This document shows positions 7,393-14,320 of a stretch of DNA of 15,981 nt, one piece after another. This DNA comes from an uncultured Maritalea sp. (GTDB taxonomy: Bacteria > Pseudomonadota > Alphaproteobacteria > Rhizobiales > Devosiaceae). A program made the translations under genes and the position numbers. The stretch is from assembly GCA_913055925.1 (NCBI GenBank), contig CAJXLH010000025.1:1-15981 (forward strand). The letters are read 5' to 3'. Within the stretch, counting starts at the first letter, position 1. Each line of letters opens with the position of its first letter. Below the pieces are notes generated by a model, which saw only the letters and a list, made by a program, of their open reading frames with translations, was not told where the DNA came from and searched no databases.

Positions 7393-7479
7393 CATGGCGC
7401 CGAAATGATGGGCCAAAAATTGTTGCTTGGATAAAGGACAGTAGGGTGTTTCGGCCTTGGGCGACATCCGAAAAATAAA
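7393..7479 (+). promoter_or_regulatory. hsp20 5' leader, possible ROSE-like RNA thermometer
   Basis: The leader length, roughly 87 bases, is in the range of ROSE thermometers of alphaproteobacterial small heat-shock genes. TTGCT at 7423-7427, the motif conserved opposite the Shine-Dalgarno in ROSE elements, lies five bases before AAAGGA at 7433-7438. A second perfect hairpin, TTTCGG (7449-7454) with CCGAAA (7468-7473), ends just before the ATG at 7480. However, the AAAGGA is 41 bases from that ATG, so it cannot serve the Hsp20 start directly. The thermometer call is inference from motif and context only. Confidence 0.35.
7446..7478 (+). CDS. Possible leader peptide (uORF) of hsp20
   Basis: A GTG codon at 7446, seven bases after AAAGGA (7433-7438), opens a 10-codon frame (MFRPWATSEK if GTG is read as Met) that stops with TAA at 7476-7478. 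One base later comes the Hsp20 ATG, which has no Shine-Dalgarno of its own. The layout would allow translational coupling of a heat-exposed ribosome binding site to hsp20. It is too short to be supported by coding statistics and may be coincidence. Confidence 0.25.
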   Translation: MFRPWATSEK

Positions 7480-7896
7480 ATGTCGAGAATGTCATTTTTC
7501 TCCTCTCCCTTTTTGTTGGGATTTGATGAGTTTGAACAACGTTTAGACCGGATGGCCAAGGCGGCCGATGGCTACCCCCCTTACAATATTGAACGTTTGA
7601 GCGACGAAGACGGTTCAGAAGCGTTTCTGATTTCTATCGCGGTGGCAGGTTTCACCGAAGATGATTTGGAAATTACGCTTGAAGATAACCAGCTTCTTAT
7701 CCGTGGCCGGCAGTCAGACGAACCAGGACGCGAATTTTTGCATCGCGGCATTGCCGCCCGCCAATTCCAACGCAGCTTCTTACTGGCCGATGGGATGAAG
7801 GTGGAAGGTGCAGATTTGAAGGATGGTTTGCTCAACATCAATATCGTGCGCCCAAACATTCAGAAAGTCGCGAAGCGGATCAAAATTGGGTCTTAA
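7480..7896 (+). CDS. Small heat-shock protein, Hsp20/IbpA family
   Basis: This is an ATP-independent cytoplasmic chaperone that holds unfolding proteins for refolding. A short N-terminal arm (SSPFLLGFDEFEQRLDRMAK, then GYPPYNIERL) precedes an alpha-crystallin domain at about residues 35-130, with FLISIAVAGFTEDDLEIT, NQLLIRGRQ, LHRGIAARQFQRSFLLADGM and the closing LKDGLLNINI (the conserved GxLxI). The length of 138 residues is typical. The start at 7480 gives the MSR...SSPFLLGFD opening that I recall as usual in this alphaproteobacterial subgroup. An in-frame ATG at 7489 is possible, and neither has a clear Shine-Dalgarno. A sigma-32 promoter lies 94 bases upstream. DUF1150 follows on the same transcript, a frequent pairing. 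Confidence 0.95.
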   Translation: MSRMSFFSSPFLLGFDEFEQRLDRMAKAADGYPPYNIERLSDEDGSEAFLISIAVAGFTEDDLEITLEDNQLLIRGRQSDEPGREFLHRGIAARQFQRSFLLADGMKVEGADLKDGLLNINIVRPNIQKVAKRIKIGS

Positions 7897-7950
7897 TCGC
7901 CATCAATAATGTGCGTAAGGCGGCGCGTCTGCGTCGCAAAAGGAGTAGTT

Positions 7951-8205
7951 ATGTCTCGTTCAGAAGTGTCCCCATTTAGCCAAGAAGATTTTCTAGCGCT
8001 TGGTGAGAACCAGATTGTTTATCGCCGCCGCTTTACTGGCAAGCAGCTCAAAGCCATGTATCCAGAAGCGAAAAACGCCCCTGAGGCTGCGCAATTTGAA
8101 GCGCTATACTCGGCTGATGGCACGCCGGTGCTGATCACAGATGATCATGCGGCAGTGCTTAATTGGCTGCAAGAAACTGGCCACGACATGGCCGTTCGTC
8201 ACTAA
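7951..8205 (+). CDS. DUF1150 family small protein
   Basis: This is an 84-residue protein of the DUF1150 family, found in alphaproteobacteria and commonly next to Hsp20; its function is unknown. Recognisable segments are SQEDFLALGENQIVYRR at the N-terminus and LYSADGTPVLITDDHAAVLNWLQE near the end. The start at 7951 is preferred because AGGAG at 7941-7945 precedes it by five bases. A longer frame from 7909 adds an arginine- and cysteine-rich stretch with no ribosome binding site and little sense. It begins 54 bases after hsp20 and is probably read from the same heat-shock promoter. It converges on ptsN with a nine-base gap. Confidence 0.88.
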   Translation: MSRSEVSPFSQEDFLALGENQIVYRRRFTGKQLKAMYPEAKNAPEAAQFEALYSADGTPVLITDDHAAVLNWLQETGHDMAVRH

Positions 8206-8214
8206 GAAAAAAAC

Positions 8215-8682
8215 TTAAGCGGCGTTGGATTGCGATTGCGCATCCAACAATAGCTGGTGCAATTGGCCCGCATCTTTAATGGTGCGGGCGGAAGCCGCCA
8301 AGCCTGGGCTGCGCACAAGGCGCGCAATGCGCGAAAGCGCTTTAAGGTGATCGGCGCCAGCGCCTTTCGGGGCCAGCAAAACAAAGGCCAAGTCGACCGG
8401 CTTGTCATCCACCGCGTCAAAATCGACGGCATGTTCAAGCTGGATGAACAGGCAGGTTACCGCTTTCAGCCCTTCAATTTTACCATGGGGAATGGCGATG
8501 CCCTCGCCAAGCCCCGTTGTGCCAAGCTGTTCGCGCTCAATCAGAGTTGTAAAGATGTCGTGTGGATCCGCATTGATCAACTCAGCAGCCTTATCAGCAG
8601 CGAGTTGCAATAGCTGGCGCTTACATGTGGGTTTAGCACACGCAATAACGCTATCCTTTGCGAGGATATCAGCAAGTTCCAT
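8215..8682 (-). CDS. ptsN: PTS IIA-like nitrogen regulatory protein PtsN (EIIA-Ntr)
   Basis: PtsN is the terminal phosphoacceptor of the nitrogen phosphotransferase system (PtsP-NPr-PtsN). It regulates potassium transport, nitrogen and carbon responses and cell-envelope functions rather than importing sugar. The phosphorylation site is His66 in GIAIPHGK, preceded by GTTGLGEG, and the family segment VDLAFVLLAPKGAGADHLKALSRIARL is intact. The length of 155 residues is normal. It lies 68 bases after hpf in the rpoN-hpf-ptsN order seen in many proteobacteria and is probably co-transcribed with hpf. Its ribosome binding site is weak (AAGAG, 8 bases before the ATG). Near its 3' end the message can form a bulged hairpin (8224-8248), and a run of seven T lies beyond the stop codon. 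Confidence 0.96.
   Translation of the reverse strand: MELADILAKDSVIACAKPTCKRQLLQLAADKAAELINADPHDIFTTLIEREQLGTTGLGEGIAIPHGKIEGLKAVTCLFIQLEHAVDFDAVDDKPVDLAFVLLAPKGAGADHLKALSRIARLVRSPGLAASARTIKDAGQLHQLLLDAQSQSNAA
8224..8248 (-). terminator. Hairpin at the ptsN 3' end with a displaced T tract
   Basis: Arms 8224-8229 (GTTGGA) and 8243-8248 (TCCAAC) pair, then one bulged base, then TGCG (8231-8234) pairs with CGCA (8239-8242) around a four-base loop. On the minus strand, seven T follow at 8213-8207, ten bases after the stem. The gap is longer than in a standard intrinsic terminator, so function is uncertain. The hairpin lies inside the coding sequence. Confidence 0.3.
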
Positions 8683-8713
8683 TACGTTTCTCTTTTCGCC
8701 TTAGTGTGATGGA

Positions 8714-8752
8714 GCGCATTTTGCGCCGCAAAGCGGTGCTTCTATACCGCTT
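8714..8752 (-). repeat. Two tandem hairpins between hpf and ptsN
   Basis: The first has perfect 7-base arms AAGCGGT (8731-8737) and ACCGCTT (8746-8752) around an eight-base loop and includes part of the hpf stop codon. The second has GCGCA (8714-8718) and TGCGC (8722-8726) around a three-base loop. Neither is followed by a T tract, so they look more like processing or stability elements between co-transcribed genes than a terminator. Confidence 0.45.
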
Positions 8753-9308
8753 ACTCTTTCGGGTCAATCCACCCGATATTTCCGTCAGCTCGGCGATAAA
8801 CCACATTAACGCCGCCATGTCCAGCATGTTTGAACACAAGTGCGTCTTGTTGGCTGAGATCAAGCTCCATCACAGCTTCGCCTACCGACAGGGTATGTAG
8901 GTTTGAACTGGATTCAGCGATGACGGCTGGTGAGAAGTCCTCTTCGGCTTCTTCAACCGTTTCAGGCGACGCCAAAACGTATGATTGGGCGCTTGGTGTC
9001 GCGCCTGCTGCGCGACGATGGTTTTTTAGCTTGCGCTTGTAGCGGCGCAAACGCTTTTCGATATGGGTCGCCGCTTCTTCAAATGCCGCGATGGCATCGC
9101 CAGCATCTGCACTGGCTTGCAGCACAACGCCCGTATCCAAATGAACTACACAATCAGCACTAAAACCATTGCCCTCATGTTCCAAGGTGAGGTGTCCCTC
9201 ATAGCCGCCAGCAAAATATTTTGTGACCGCCGAATCGAGATGGTCGAGCGCCTTTGTTCGCAACGCATCGCCAACATCCATATTTTTTCCTGAAACACGT
9301 AAGTTCAT
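8751..9308 (-). CDS. hpf: Ribosome hibernation promoting factor, long form (HPF/RaiA family)
   Basis: This protein binds the 30S decoding channel in stationary phase and, in the long form, joins 70S ribosomes into inactive 100S dimers. The N-terminal ribosome-binding domain (residues 1 to about 97) starts MNLRVSGKNMDVGDALR and ends with the basic helix HIEKRLRRYKRKLKNHRR. An acidic linker (VEEAEEDF) leads to the C-terminal dimerisation domain, about 125-185, with MELDLSQQDALVFKHAGHGGVNVVYRRADGNIGWIDP. The length of 185 residues matches the long form. AAAGGGG lies seven bases before the ATG. It precedes ptsN in the conserved order but is separated from rpoN by two other genes and about 400 bp of non-coding DNA, so it should have its own promoter there. 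I could not pick one confidently. Confidence 0.95.
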   Translation of the reverse strand: MNLRVSGKNMDVGDALRTKALDHLDSAVTKYFAGGYEGHLTLEHEGNGFSADCVVHLDTGVVLQASADAGDAIAAFEEAATHIEKRLRRYKRKLKNHRRAAGATPSAQSYVLASPETVEEAEEDFSPAVIAESSSNLHTLSVGEAVMELDLSQQDALVFKHAGHGGVNVVYRRADGNIGWIDPKE

Positions 9309-9711
9309 TCTATTACCCCTTTATCGTTAGGTTTTTAGGGTTGGCACCACAAGAAAGGATTTGGGCACCAAGGCGAGCAAATATGTCTCGCAAATCAAAT
9401 TGTAACGCCGATTTCACGTATGGTGCAATCGATCAATTTCAAGATTATCGAGCCTATTTCCCTTCCACTCGCTTAAAAAAAAGAGTAGCATCTTTAGCTA
9501 TGCACTTATGAATCACACCGCTTTTCGCGGCGCGGTTAAGTCTTTGCAAATTTCCCAAAAATCGGCGTTGATCTGTGTCACTTGGTGGCGGGTGGGGCGT
9601 GTTGGTTTGGAACTTTTGTGTTTTAGCTAGTGACTGCAGGTAAGGTTTGGATGTCCGTAGCTTTGATAGTCAAAAACTACACGTGCGAAGCATTTTCTGA
9701 GATGTCATTTG
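9309..9711. other. Non-coding interval upstream of hpf
   Basis: This 403-base gap contains no convincing gene on either strand. It should hold the hpf promoter. A small inverted repeat, GCGAG (9373-9377) with CTCGC (9387-9391), lies about 65 bases upstream of the hpf start. No good sigma-54 or sigma-32 site was found, and no terminator for the AT-rich gene to its right. The AT-rich half nearest 9711 resembles the composition of that gene and may belong to the same insertion. Confidence 0.6.
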
Positions 9712-10752
9712 CTATATACTCATTTGACAAATTCGTTTTGCTAACGTCCGAACACGTTCTACATCTTCTCGACTTATCGACACTCTTGCGCCATGCCCAA
9801 CATCATCACGGATCTTTTTTAGTGCCTTAAACTCCTCAACATCGCTATCTGTGATTTCGTCCCAAATATTTATTGCACACCAAATGAAGCGGTCTTGGAT
9901 ATTCTTCATATACTCATTTCGTATCTTAAAAAGGGCCAGCGACGATTCCGCAATTCTAGGCTCCGGCTGAATAAAACTCTCCAATCTTGCGGTATGTTCA
10001 ATCGATTTGAAGTTGCGATGTGTAGAAATTTCGATCGTGAGGTAGAAAAACAGAAAGGCTTTGAGATGGTCCGTTTCCTGCATCCCAAGTTCGAATAGCT
10101 CCGCCGCTCTTGGTATAATTCTTTCTGCAAGTTTGGCGCTTCGTTCAATTTTTTCGCGAAGGTTCTTTTCGCAGAGTGATGTTTGAATAGTGACACTGGC
10201 CGAAATATCTACGCAAATATCTTCTATTTTTTCGCCTTCGCTTGTAATCCCGGAAATGAAATTTGCTATTGGCTCGAAGTCGGCTCTATGCTCTGGGTCT
10301 GAGAATTCACATGCAAGCGAAGTCAGGATACTCGGTAAAACCTTTGATGAAATGTCCTTTAGTCCGGATTTTGCTTGTTCAAAGCTGTTGTAAGTTAATA
10401 AGATTCCGTCTTTTCGTTGATGATAGCAATTCACAGCGGAACAATTTTTAGTAGGACCGAACATTATAACCAAATATGGTGGACTACTGCGCTTATTCCT
10501 TTCCCATTCGTCTAGGTTATCGACAAAGTCTTCGCCAACCAGTTCACGACACATCGCATTCAGGTCGCTCCCAACAGATAATTGTACCGGCGATTCATAT
10601 ACAGTTAAGTGGAACAAAAGACTTTTTAATCCATCAAGTTTAACTCCAGAAATTTTGTAGATATGTATGCTGCGAAAGATCGCTTCAATTCGTTCCCCCT
10701 CTTCCAGTCTTTTAAAGCCCATTTTTTCGATACCAAGATTAGTCAGAATCAT
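9712..10752 (-). CDS. Hypothetical protein with HEPN-like C-terminal motif
   Basis: This 346-residue protein is from no family I can name with certainty. It has no signal peptide or membrane helix. The C-terminal third is helical (LKAFLFFYLTIEIS, then FIWCAINIWDEI) and contains KKIRDDVGHGARVS, in which Arg315 and His320 form an R-x4-H motif with a polar residue after Arg and Gly after His. This is the pattern of HEPN-domain RNases such as ApeA-like and other defence or toxin proteins. The N-terminal half resembles nothing obvious. The gene is clearly richer in A and T than its neighbours and interrupts the usual rpoN-hpf neighbourhood, which suggests horizontal gain. The start at 10752 lacks a good ribosome binding site (GAGG is 15 bases away), and the ATG at codon 11 is an alternative. 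No nearby antitoxin or partner gene is visible. HEPN membership is inference from the motif and helical context. Confidence 0.75.
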   Translation of the reverse strand: MILTNLGIEKMGFKRLEEGERIEAIFRSIHIYKISGVKLDGLKSLLFHLTVYESPVQLSVGSDLNAMCRELVGEDFVDNLDEWERNKRSSPPYLVIMFGPTKNCSAVNCYHQRKDGILLTYNSFEQAKSGLKDISSKVLPSILTSLACEFSDPEHRADFEPIANFISGITSEGEKIEDICVDISASVTIQTSLCEKNLREKIERSAKLAERIIPRAAELFELGMQETDHLKAFLFFYLTIEISTHRNFKSIEHTARLESFIQPEPRIAESSLALFKIRNEYMKNIQDRFIWCAINIWDEITDSDVEEFKALKKIRDDVGHGARVSISREDVERVRTLAKRICQMSI

Positions 10753-10818
10753 CGTATTTCTTTAAGACCTCAATTCTACGGGTTAAGACTTATGCTGCTA
10801 GCACAGGCCAGCGATCCA

Positions 10819-12108
10819 CTAAACCTTCTCTCCAGCAATCCGCATAGCCAAAACTACAGTCAATCCCGCACCAACCACAAGAAACGCTGCGGCGAGCATC
10901 CATGCTATCGGTGTGGAATAAACCTCAGCGATTGCGCCGACCAAGACGAGGCCCAGGGCTGCGCCGAGTTGTTGAAGGAGTGAGCGCAGCGACAGCAATG
11001 TCGAGCGCTGGTGATCTTTCACGCAGCTGTGCAGGATGGTGCTGGCGGGTGTTTCGGAGATGCCGAGGATGATCGAATAAAGGACAAATATCGCCACAAA
11101 CCCAAAAATGTTGCCTTGCAAAGCCAGAGCAATTTGAACGGCAGCCATAAGGGCGAAAACGGCCGTAAGTGTGATGGCGTGCCGCCGCTTAAACAATCGA
11201 TTGATGTGCGCCGAAAGCGATGCGCCAAACGCTATGGCGAAAAAGTAGGCGGCGGTGAGGACGCCGATGAGCGTATTTGCGTAGCCCGCTTCCAACATGG
11301 GTTTGACGTGGGTTGGCCACACCACTTCCACAGGGTTGGTTGCCATCAAGAACAAGGCAAGTGCCACTAGAAGGAGCGACAAAGTTGGGTTTTTGAGGGC
11401 GAGAAGGCTTGCGTCTTTGATCACCGAAGGCACGCTGGTAAAACCGTGCTTGAGCGCTTTCATATCCAGCTGGCGCGGTGTTTCGACAATCACAAACTGG
11501 GTGTAGATGAACACCAAAAGCATCACGATCATGCTGACGGCATAAGAAACATCATAGACGCTAAAACCCAAGCCCTCGGCAATCCAGCCAAAAAGGTCCG
11601 GCAAAAGCCCGCCCAGCACGGCGCCTATGGCCAAGCCCATGGCATTGGCCCATTGCGCCTTGGCGAGCGCGGGTTGCACATCGACATTTGGCGCTTCTGC
11701 TTTGAACGTTTCGACGAACCATGCGTCCAGCGTGCCCGAGCGCAATGCACGGCCAAATCCGATAAAGGCGAATGACAACGCCAGAACATTAAAATTGTGC
11801 GTTGATAGAAAAAGCGCCAGAGAAATCAGGCTGGCGATGACAGCCGCCAGAAAGACCGGCTTGCGGCCGATATTGTCGGCCAATCCGCCGAACGGCAGTT
11901 CCATCGTCATAGTCGTCAGCGAATAGACGCCGAACAGTAGCGAGATTTCGAAAAGGTCCATACCGCGATCTGTTAGCGCAAGGGCGACAACGGACACCGT
12001 TAGGCCCATCGCAAAACGATCAAGAAACTGGTGGATTTGAAAGACCCTGATGTGCCGTTTTGCCGATGCGGGCAGCGCATGAAAGGAAAATTCTAAATCC
12101 GAGGCCAT
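10819..12108 (-). CDS. Major facilitator superfamily transporter
   Basis: This is an inner-membrane secondary transporter with about 12 hydrophobic segments in 429 residues. After a cytoplasmic N-terminus (about 25 residues) come TM1-TM2 and the MFS motif-A loop GGLADNIGRKP at 74-84, and a longer polar loop at about 195-240 separates the two halves. The family includes drug and metabolite exporters; the substrate cannot be deduced. It starts 15 bases after the rpoN stop, so it is almost certainly on the rpoN transcript. Its Shine-Dalgarno-like AAGGG lies 12 bases before the ATG, rather far. Composition matches the neighbouring core genes, unlike the gene downstream. A transporter at this place between rpoN and hpf is not part of the widely conserved order. 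Confidence 0.88.
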   Translation of the reverse strand: MASDLEFSFHALPASAKRHIRVFQIHQFLDRFAMGLTVSVVALALTDRGMDLFEISLLFGVYSLTTMTMELPFGGLADNIGRKPVFLAAVIASLISLALFLSTHNFNVLALSFAFIGFGRALRSGTLDAWFVETFKAEAPNVDVQPALAKAQWANAMGLAIGAVLGGLLPDLFGWIAEGLGFSVYDVSYAVSMIVMLLVFIYTQFVIVETPRQLDMKALKHGFTSVPSVIKDASLLALKNPTLSLLLVALALFLMATNPVEVVWPTHVKPMLEAGYANTLIGVLTAAYFFAIAFGASLSAHINRLFKRRHAITLTAVFALMAAVQIALALQGNIFGFVAIFVLYSIILGISETPASTILHSCVKDHQRSTLLSLRSLLQQLGAALGLVLVGAIAEVYSTPIAWMLAAAFLVVGAGLTVVLAMRIAGEKV

Positions 12109-12123
12109 TATCGCGATGTACCC

Positions 12124-13617
12124 TTAAAGGAGTTCGCGCTTTTGGCGGCGACGCAACACAGAAGATGGAATGTCCATCGCCTCGCGATACTTAGCCACCG
12201 TCCGCCGGGCAATGCCCATATTTTGCGTTTCATTGAGAATGGCTGCGATTTTGTCATCCGATAGGATCTTCTTCGGGTCTTCTGCATCGATGAGCTTTTT
12301 AATCTCGTGCTTCACCGCGGTTGCCGAATGATCATCATCGCCGCTTGAAGAGCTGATGGCGCTGGTGAAGAAAAACCGCATTTCAAAAAGGCCGCGCGGC
12401 GTGGCGACATATTTGTTGGCCGTGACCCGGCTTATGGTCGACTCGTGCATATCGATGGCTTCGGCCACCATTTTGAGGGTCATAGGCTTAAGGTGCGAAA
12501 CGCCGTGCAGAAGAAAACCATCCTGCATGCGCACAATTTCCTTTGTGACTTTCAAAATGGTTTGCGCGCGTTGATCAAGGCTTTTGGTCAACCAATTGGC
12601 GGTTTGCAAACACTCCGCGAGATATGACTTTTCTTCGCCCTTTTTCGCCTTCGATGACACTTCAGCATAGTAGGTGCGGTTCACCAACACATTGGGCAGC
12701 ACTTCATTGTTCAATTCGATTTGCCAGCCGCCATCATTGCCGCGACGAATAAACACGTCCGGCACCACGGTTTGCACCGGTGCACCTTCATATTGCATGC
12801 CGGGGCGAGGGTTGAGGCGTTTGATCTCTTCCAACATGTCTTTTAGATCGTCTTGATCGCAGCCAACGATTTTCATCAGCGGCTTAAACTTGTGCGCGGC
12901 CACCAGATCGAGGTTTTCCAATAGCGCAAGCATCATCGGATCCAGCCGATCCTTTTCTTTCAGCTGTGTAGCCAAGCATTCCGGCACATCGCGCGAAAAA
13001 ATACCGATTGGATCACAGCCGAGTAAGGCTTGCTGAACGGCCTCTACATGGCCAAATTCGGTGCCCAACTGGTCTGCAACTTGTTGCAGCTCGACTGCCA
13101 GATAACCGGCTTCATTTAAGTTCTCGATCAATGCGCTTGCAATGAGGAGGTCGCCTGGGTGCCGCAAAATCAGCCGTGCTTGTTCGCTTAAGTGATCTGA
13201 CAATGGCTTTTGCGAAGAGACATATTGGTCAATTTCGGCGCGTTCACCGCCCGCTATGCCTGATTTCGCATCCTGCCAATTAGTGGTGGATTGCGATACA
13301 GAATCTTGCCCGACTTGCTCGGGAAACAAGTTGGACGCATCCGTGTCCATTTCGCTGGCCAGCGACACCGCGCTTTCCATCTGCTCGCCCTTGCTTACAA
13401 TATCGGTAGGGTCGGCAGAGGAAGATTGAACCTCAGTTTCCGCTGCGTTGTCATCCGTTTCGCCACGCTCAAGCAACGGATTGTGCAGCAACTCTGCCTC
13501 TACAAATGTCGACAGCTCTTGATGCGACAATTGCAAAAGCTTGATTGACTGCATGAGCTGCGGGGTCAACTTCAGCGTTTGGGCTTGTCTTAATTCAAGG
13601 CGTGGCGCGAGGGCCAT
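12124..13617 (-). CDS. rpoN: RNA polymerase sigma-54 factor RpoN
   Basis: RpoN directs RNA polymerase to -24/-12 promoters that need an AAA+ activator, governing nitrogen assimilation and other functions. Region I is Gln/Leu-rich (ELRQAQTLKLTPQLMQSIKL, then LLQLSHQELSTFVEAELLHNPLLE). An acidic region II follows, then the core-binding domain (LSEQARLIL...) and the helix-turn-helix MVAEAIDMHESTISRVTANKYVATPRGLFEMRFFF. The RpoN box ARRTVAKYRE lies at about 470-479, just before the end. The start chosen at 13617 gives 497 residues beginning MALAPRLELRQ, the family start, with GGAG ten bases upstream. An ATG at 13719 would add 34 residues unlike the family. Upstream DNA is shared with the divergent CYTH gene and contains a near-match to a sigma-54 site. 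Confidence 0.97.
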   Translation of the reverse strand: MALAPRLELRQAQTLKLTPQLMQSIKLLQLSHQELSTFVEAELLHNPLLERGETDDNAAETEVQSSSADPTDIVSKGEQMESAVSLASEMDTDASNLFPEQVGQDSVSQSTTNWQDAKSGIAGGERAEIDQYVSSQKPLSDHLSEQARLILRHPGDLLIASALIENLNEAGYLAVELQQVADQLGTEFGHVEAVQQALLGCDPIGIFSRDVPECLATQLKEKDRLDPMMLALLENLDLVAAHKFKPLMKIVGCDQDDLKDMLEEIKRLNPRPGMQYEGAPVQTVVPDVFIRRGNDGGWQIELNNEVLPNVLVNRTYYAEVSSKAKKGEEKSYLAECLQTANWLTKSLDQRAQTILKVTKEIVRMQDGFLLHGVSHLKPMTLKMVAEAIDMHESTISRVTANKYVATPRGLFEMRFFFTSAISSSSGDDDHSATAVKHEIKKLIDAEDPKKILSDDKIAAILNETQNMGIARRTVAKYREAMDIPSSVLRRRQKRELL

Positions 13618-13682
13618 AAATTGTGCGCTCCGGCAGATAGTTGCAAAATTCAATCTGAAATTGCCATGATTTGTATCTGATA

Positions 13683-13698
13683 AACAAGATTCATGCCA
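13683..13698 (-). promoter_or_regulatory. Candidate sigma-54 (-24/-12) site upstream of rpoN
   Basis: On the minus strand, TGGCAT (13698-13693), five bases, then TTGTT (13687-13683) differs from the TGGCAC-N5-TTGCT pattern at the last base of the -24 element and at the C of the -12 GC. It lies 65 bases before the rpoN ATG. Autoregulation of rpoN is known in some rhizobia, but the -12 mismatch makes this a weak candidate. Confidence 0.3.
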
Positions 13699-13765
13699 AG
13701 AAACATGTTGTTTGCCCAAAAAATATGTAAATTGCGGGCAGCTTCGAACGGCGTTGGGCTAAATA

Positions 13766-14320
13766 ATGGACGCACAAGAGCATTTTGACGGTCGATATGA
13801 AGTGGAAGAGAAGTTCCGCGATGTGAATTTGGCCGAGTTGCGCCAAAAACTCGCCGAACTTGGCGCCAAACCCTTTATCGAAGGCGGATCAGAAACCGAT
13901 ATCTATTTTGACCGTGGCGAAGGCGAGCTTAGCGCCAAAAACCAAGCTTTTGTGCTGCGCGAACTACGCCCCAGCGGTCGCGTTTTGATCATTTCAAAAG
14001 GGCCGGAACCGGACGCCTGCTCTGCGCTCGAAACGAAAGGATTTGACCAGGCGGTAGAGCTATTTGAAGGCCTAGGGTATCGCGAAATTCGCCGGCTCGA
14101 GAAGCAACGTGATGTCTATTTCTTGGGTGATTGCCACATTACGCTCGACGATGTCGCGCCATTCGGCCAATTCGCAGAAGTCGCCATTATGGTAAAAACC
14201 AAGATGGAACTGACAGCGGCCCGCGAAAAGGTGCGGCACACCATTGGTCTGCTGGGACTGGATCACGCAACGGTTGAAACGCGTTCTTATGCGGACATGT
14301 TCGACGAAATGACGGACTAA
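13766..14320 (+). CDS. CYTH-domain protein (CyaB-like class IV adenylate cyclase / thiamine triphosphatase type)
   Basis: The CYTH fold is an eight-strand tunnel that binds triphosphates. Members act as class IV adenylate cyclases, thiamine triphosphatases or tripolyphosphatases. The N-terminal ExExK signature is Glu12-Val-Glu14-Glu-Lys16 in YEVEEKF. Other typical elements are TDIYFD (44-49), FVLRELR (62-68) and IISKGP (75-80), LEKQRDVYFL (111-120) and the closing ITLDDVAPFGQFAEV (125-139). The protein has 184 residues, a single domain with no CHAD partner, which fits the CyaB/ThTPase subgroup. No good ribosome binding site precedes the ATG. The gene is divergent from rpoN across 148 bases, and its TAA overlaps the lptB stop by three bases. 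Which reaction it catalyses cannot be decided from sequence alone. Confidence 0.85.
   Translation: MDAQEHFDGRYEVEEKFRDVNLAELRQKLAELGAKPFIEGGSETDIYFDRGEGELSAKNQAFVLRELRPSGRVLIISKGPEPDACSALETKGFDQAVELFEGLGYREIRRLEKQRDVYFLGDCHITLDDVAPFGQFAEVAIMVKTKMELTAAREKVRHTIGLLGLDHATVETRSYADMFDEMTD

Noticed and set aside
7909..7950. Extended DUF1150 start at 7909
   Set aside because: It lacks a ribosome binding site and adds an Arg/Cys-rich stretch; the ATG at 7951 follows AGGAG.
9340..9381. GGCACC-containing sequences upstream of hpf as sigma-54 sites
   Set aside because: Spacing to a -12 GC is wrong in both directions.
9254..9511. 85-codon plus-strand open frame over the hpf start and upstream gap
   Set aside because: It is largely antisense to hpf, has no ribosome binding site and gives no family-like protein; hpf explains the coding part.
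9600..9711. Search for a small antitoxin gene next to the HEPN-like gene
   Set aside because: On the minus strand only a frame of about a dozen codons follows the stop, and nothing MNT-like is visible on either side.
9534..10787. GGTTAAG present at 9534-9540 and 10781-10787 on both sides of the AT-rich gene, as possible insertion-site repeats
   Set aside because: Seven bases over 1.2 kb is expected by chance, and no integrase, terminal inverted repeats or tRNA end is present.
13618..13719. Extended rpoN start at 13719 (34 extra residues)
   Set aside because: The added residues do not resemble RpoN, whereas the ATG at 13617 has GGAG ten bases upstream and begins with the conserved region I.
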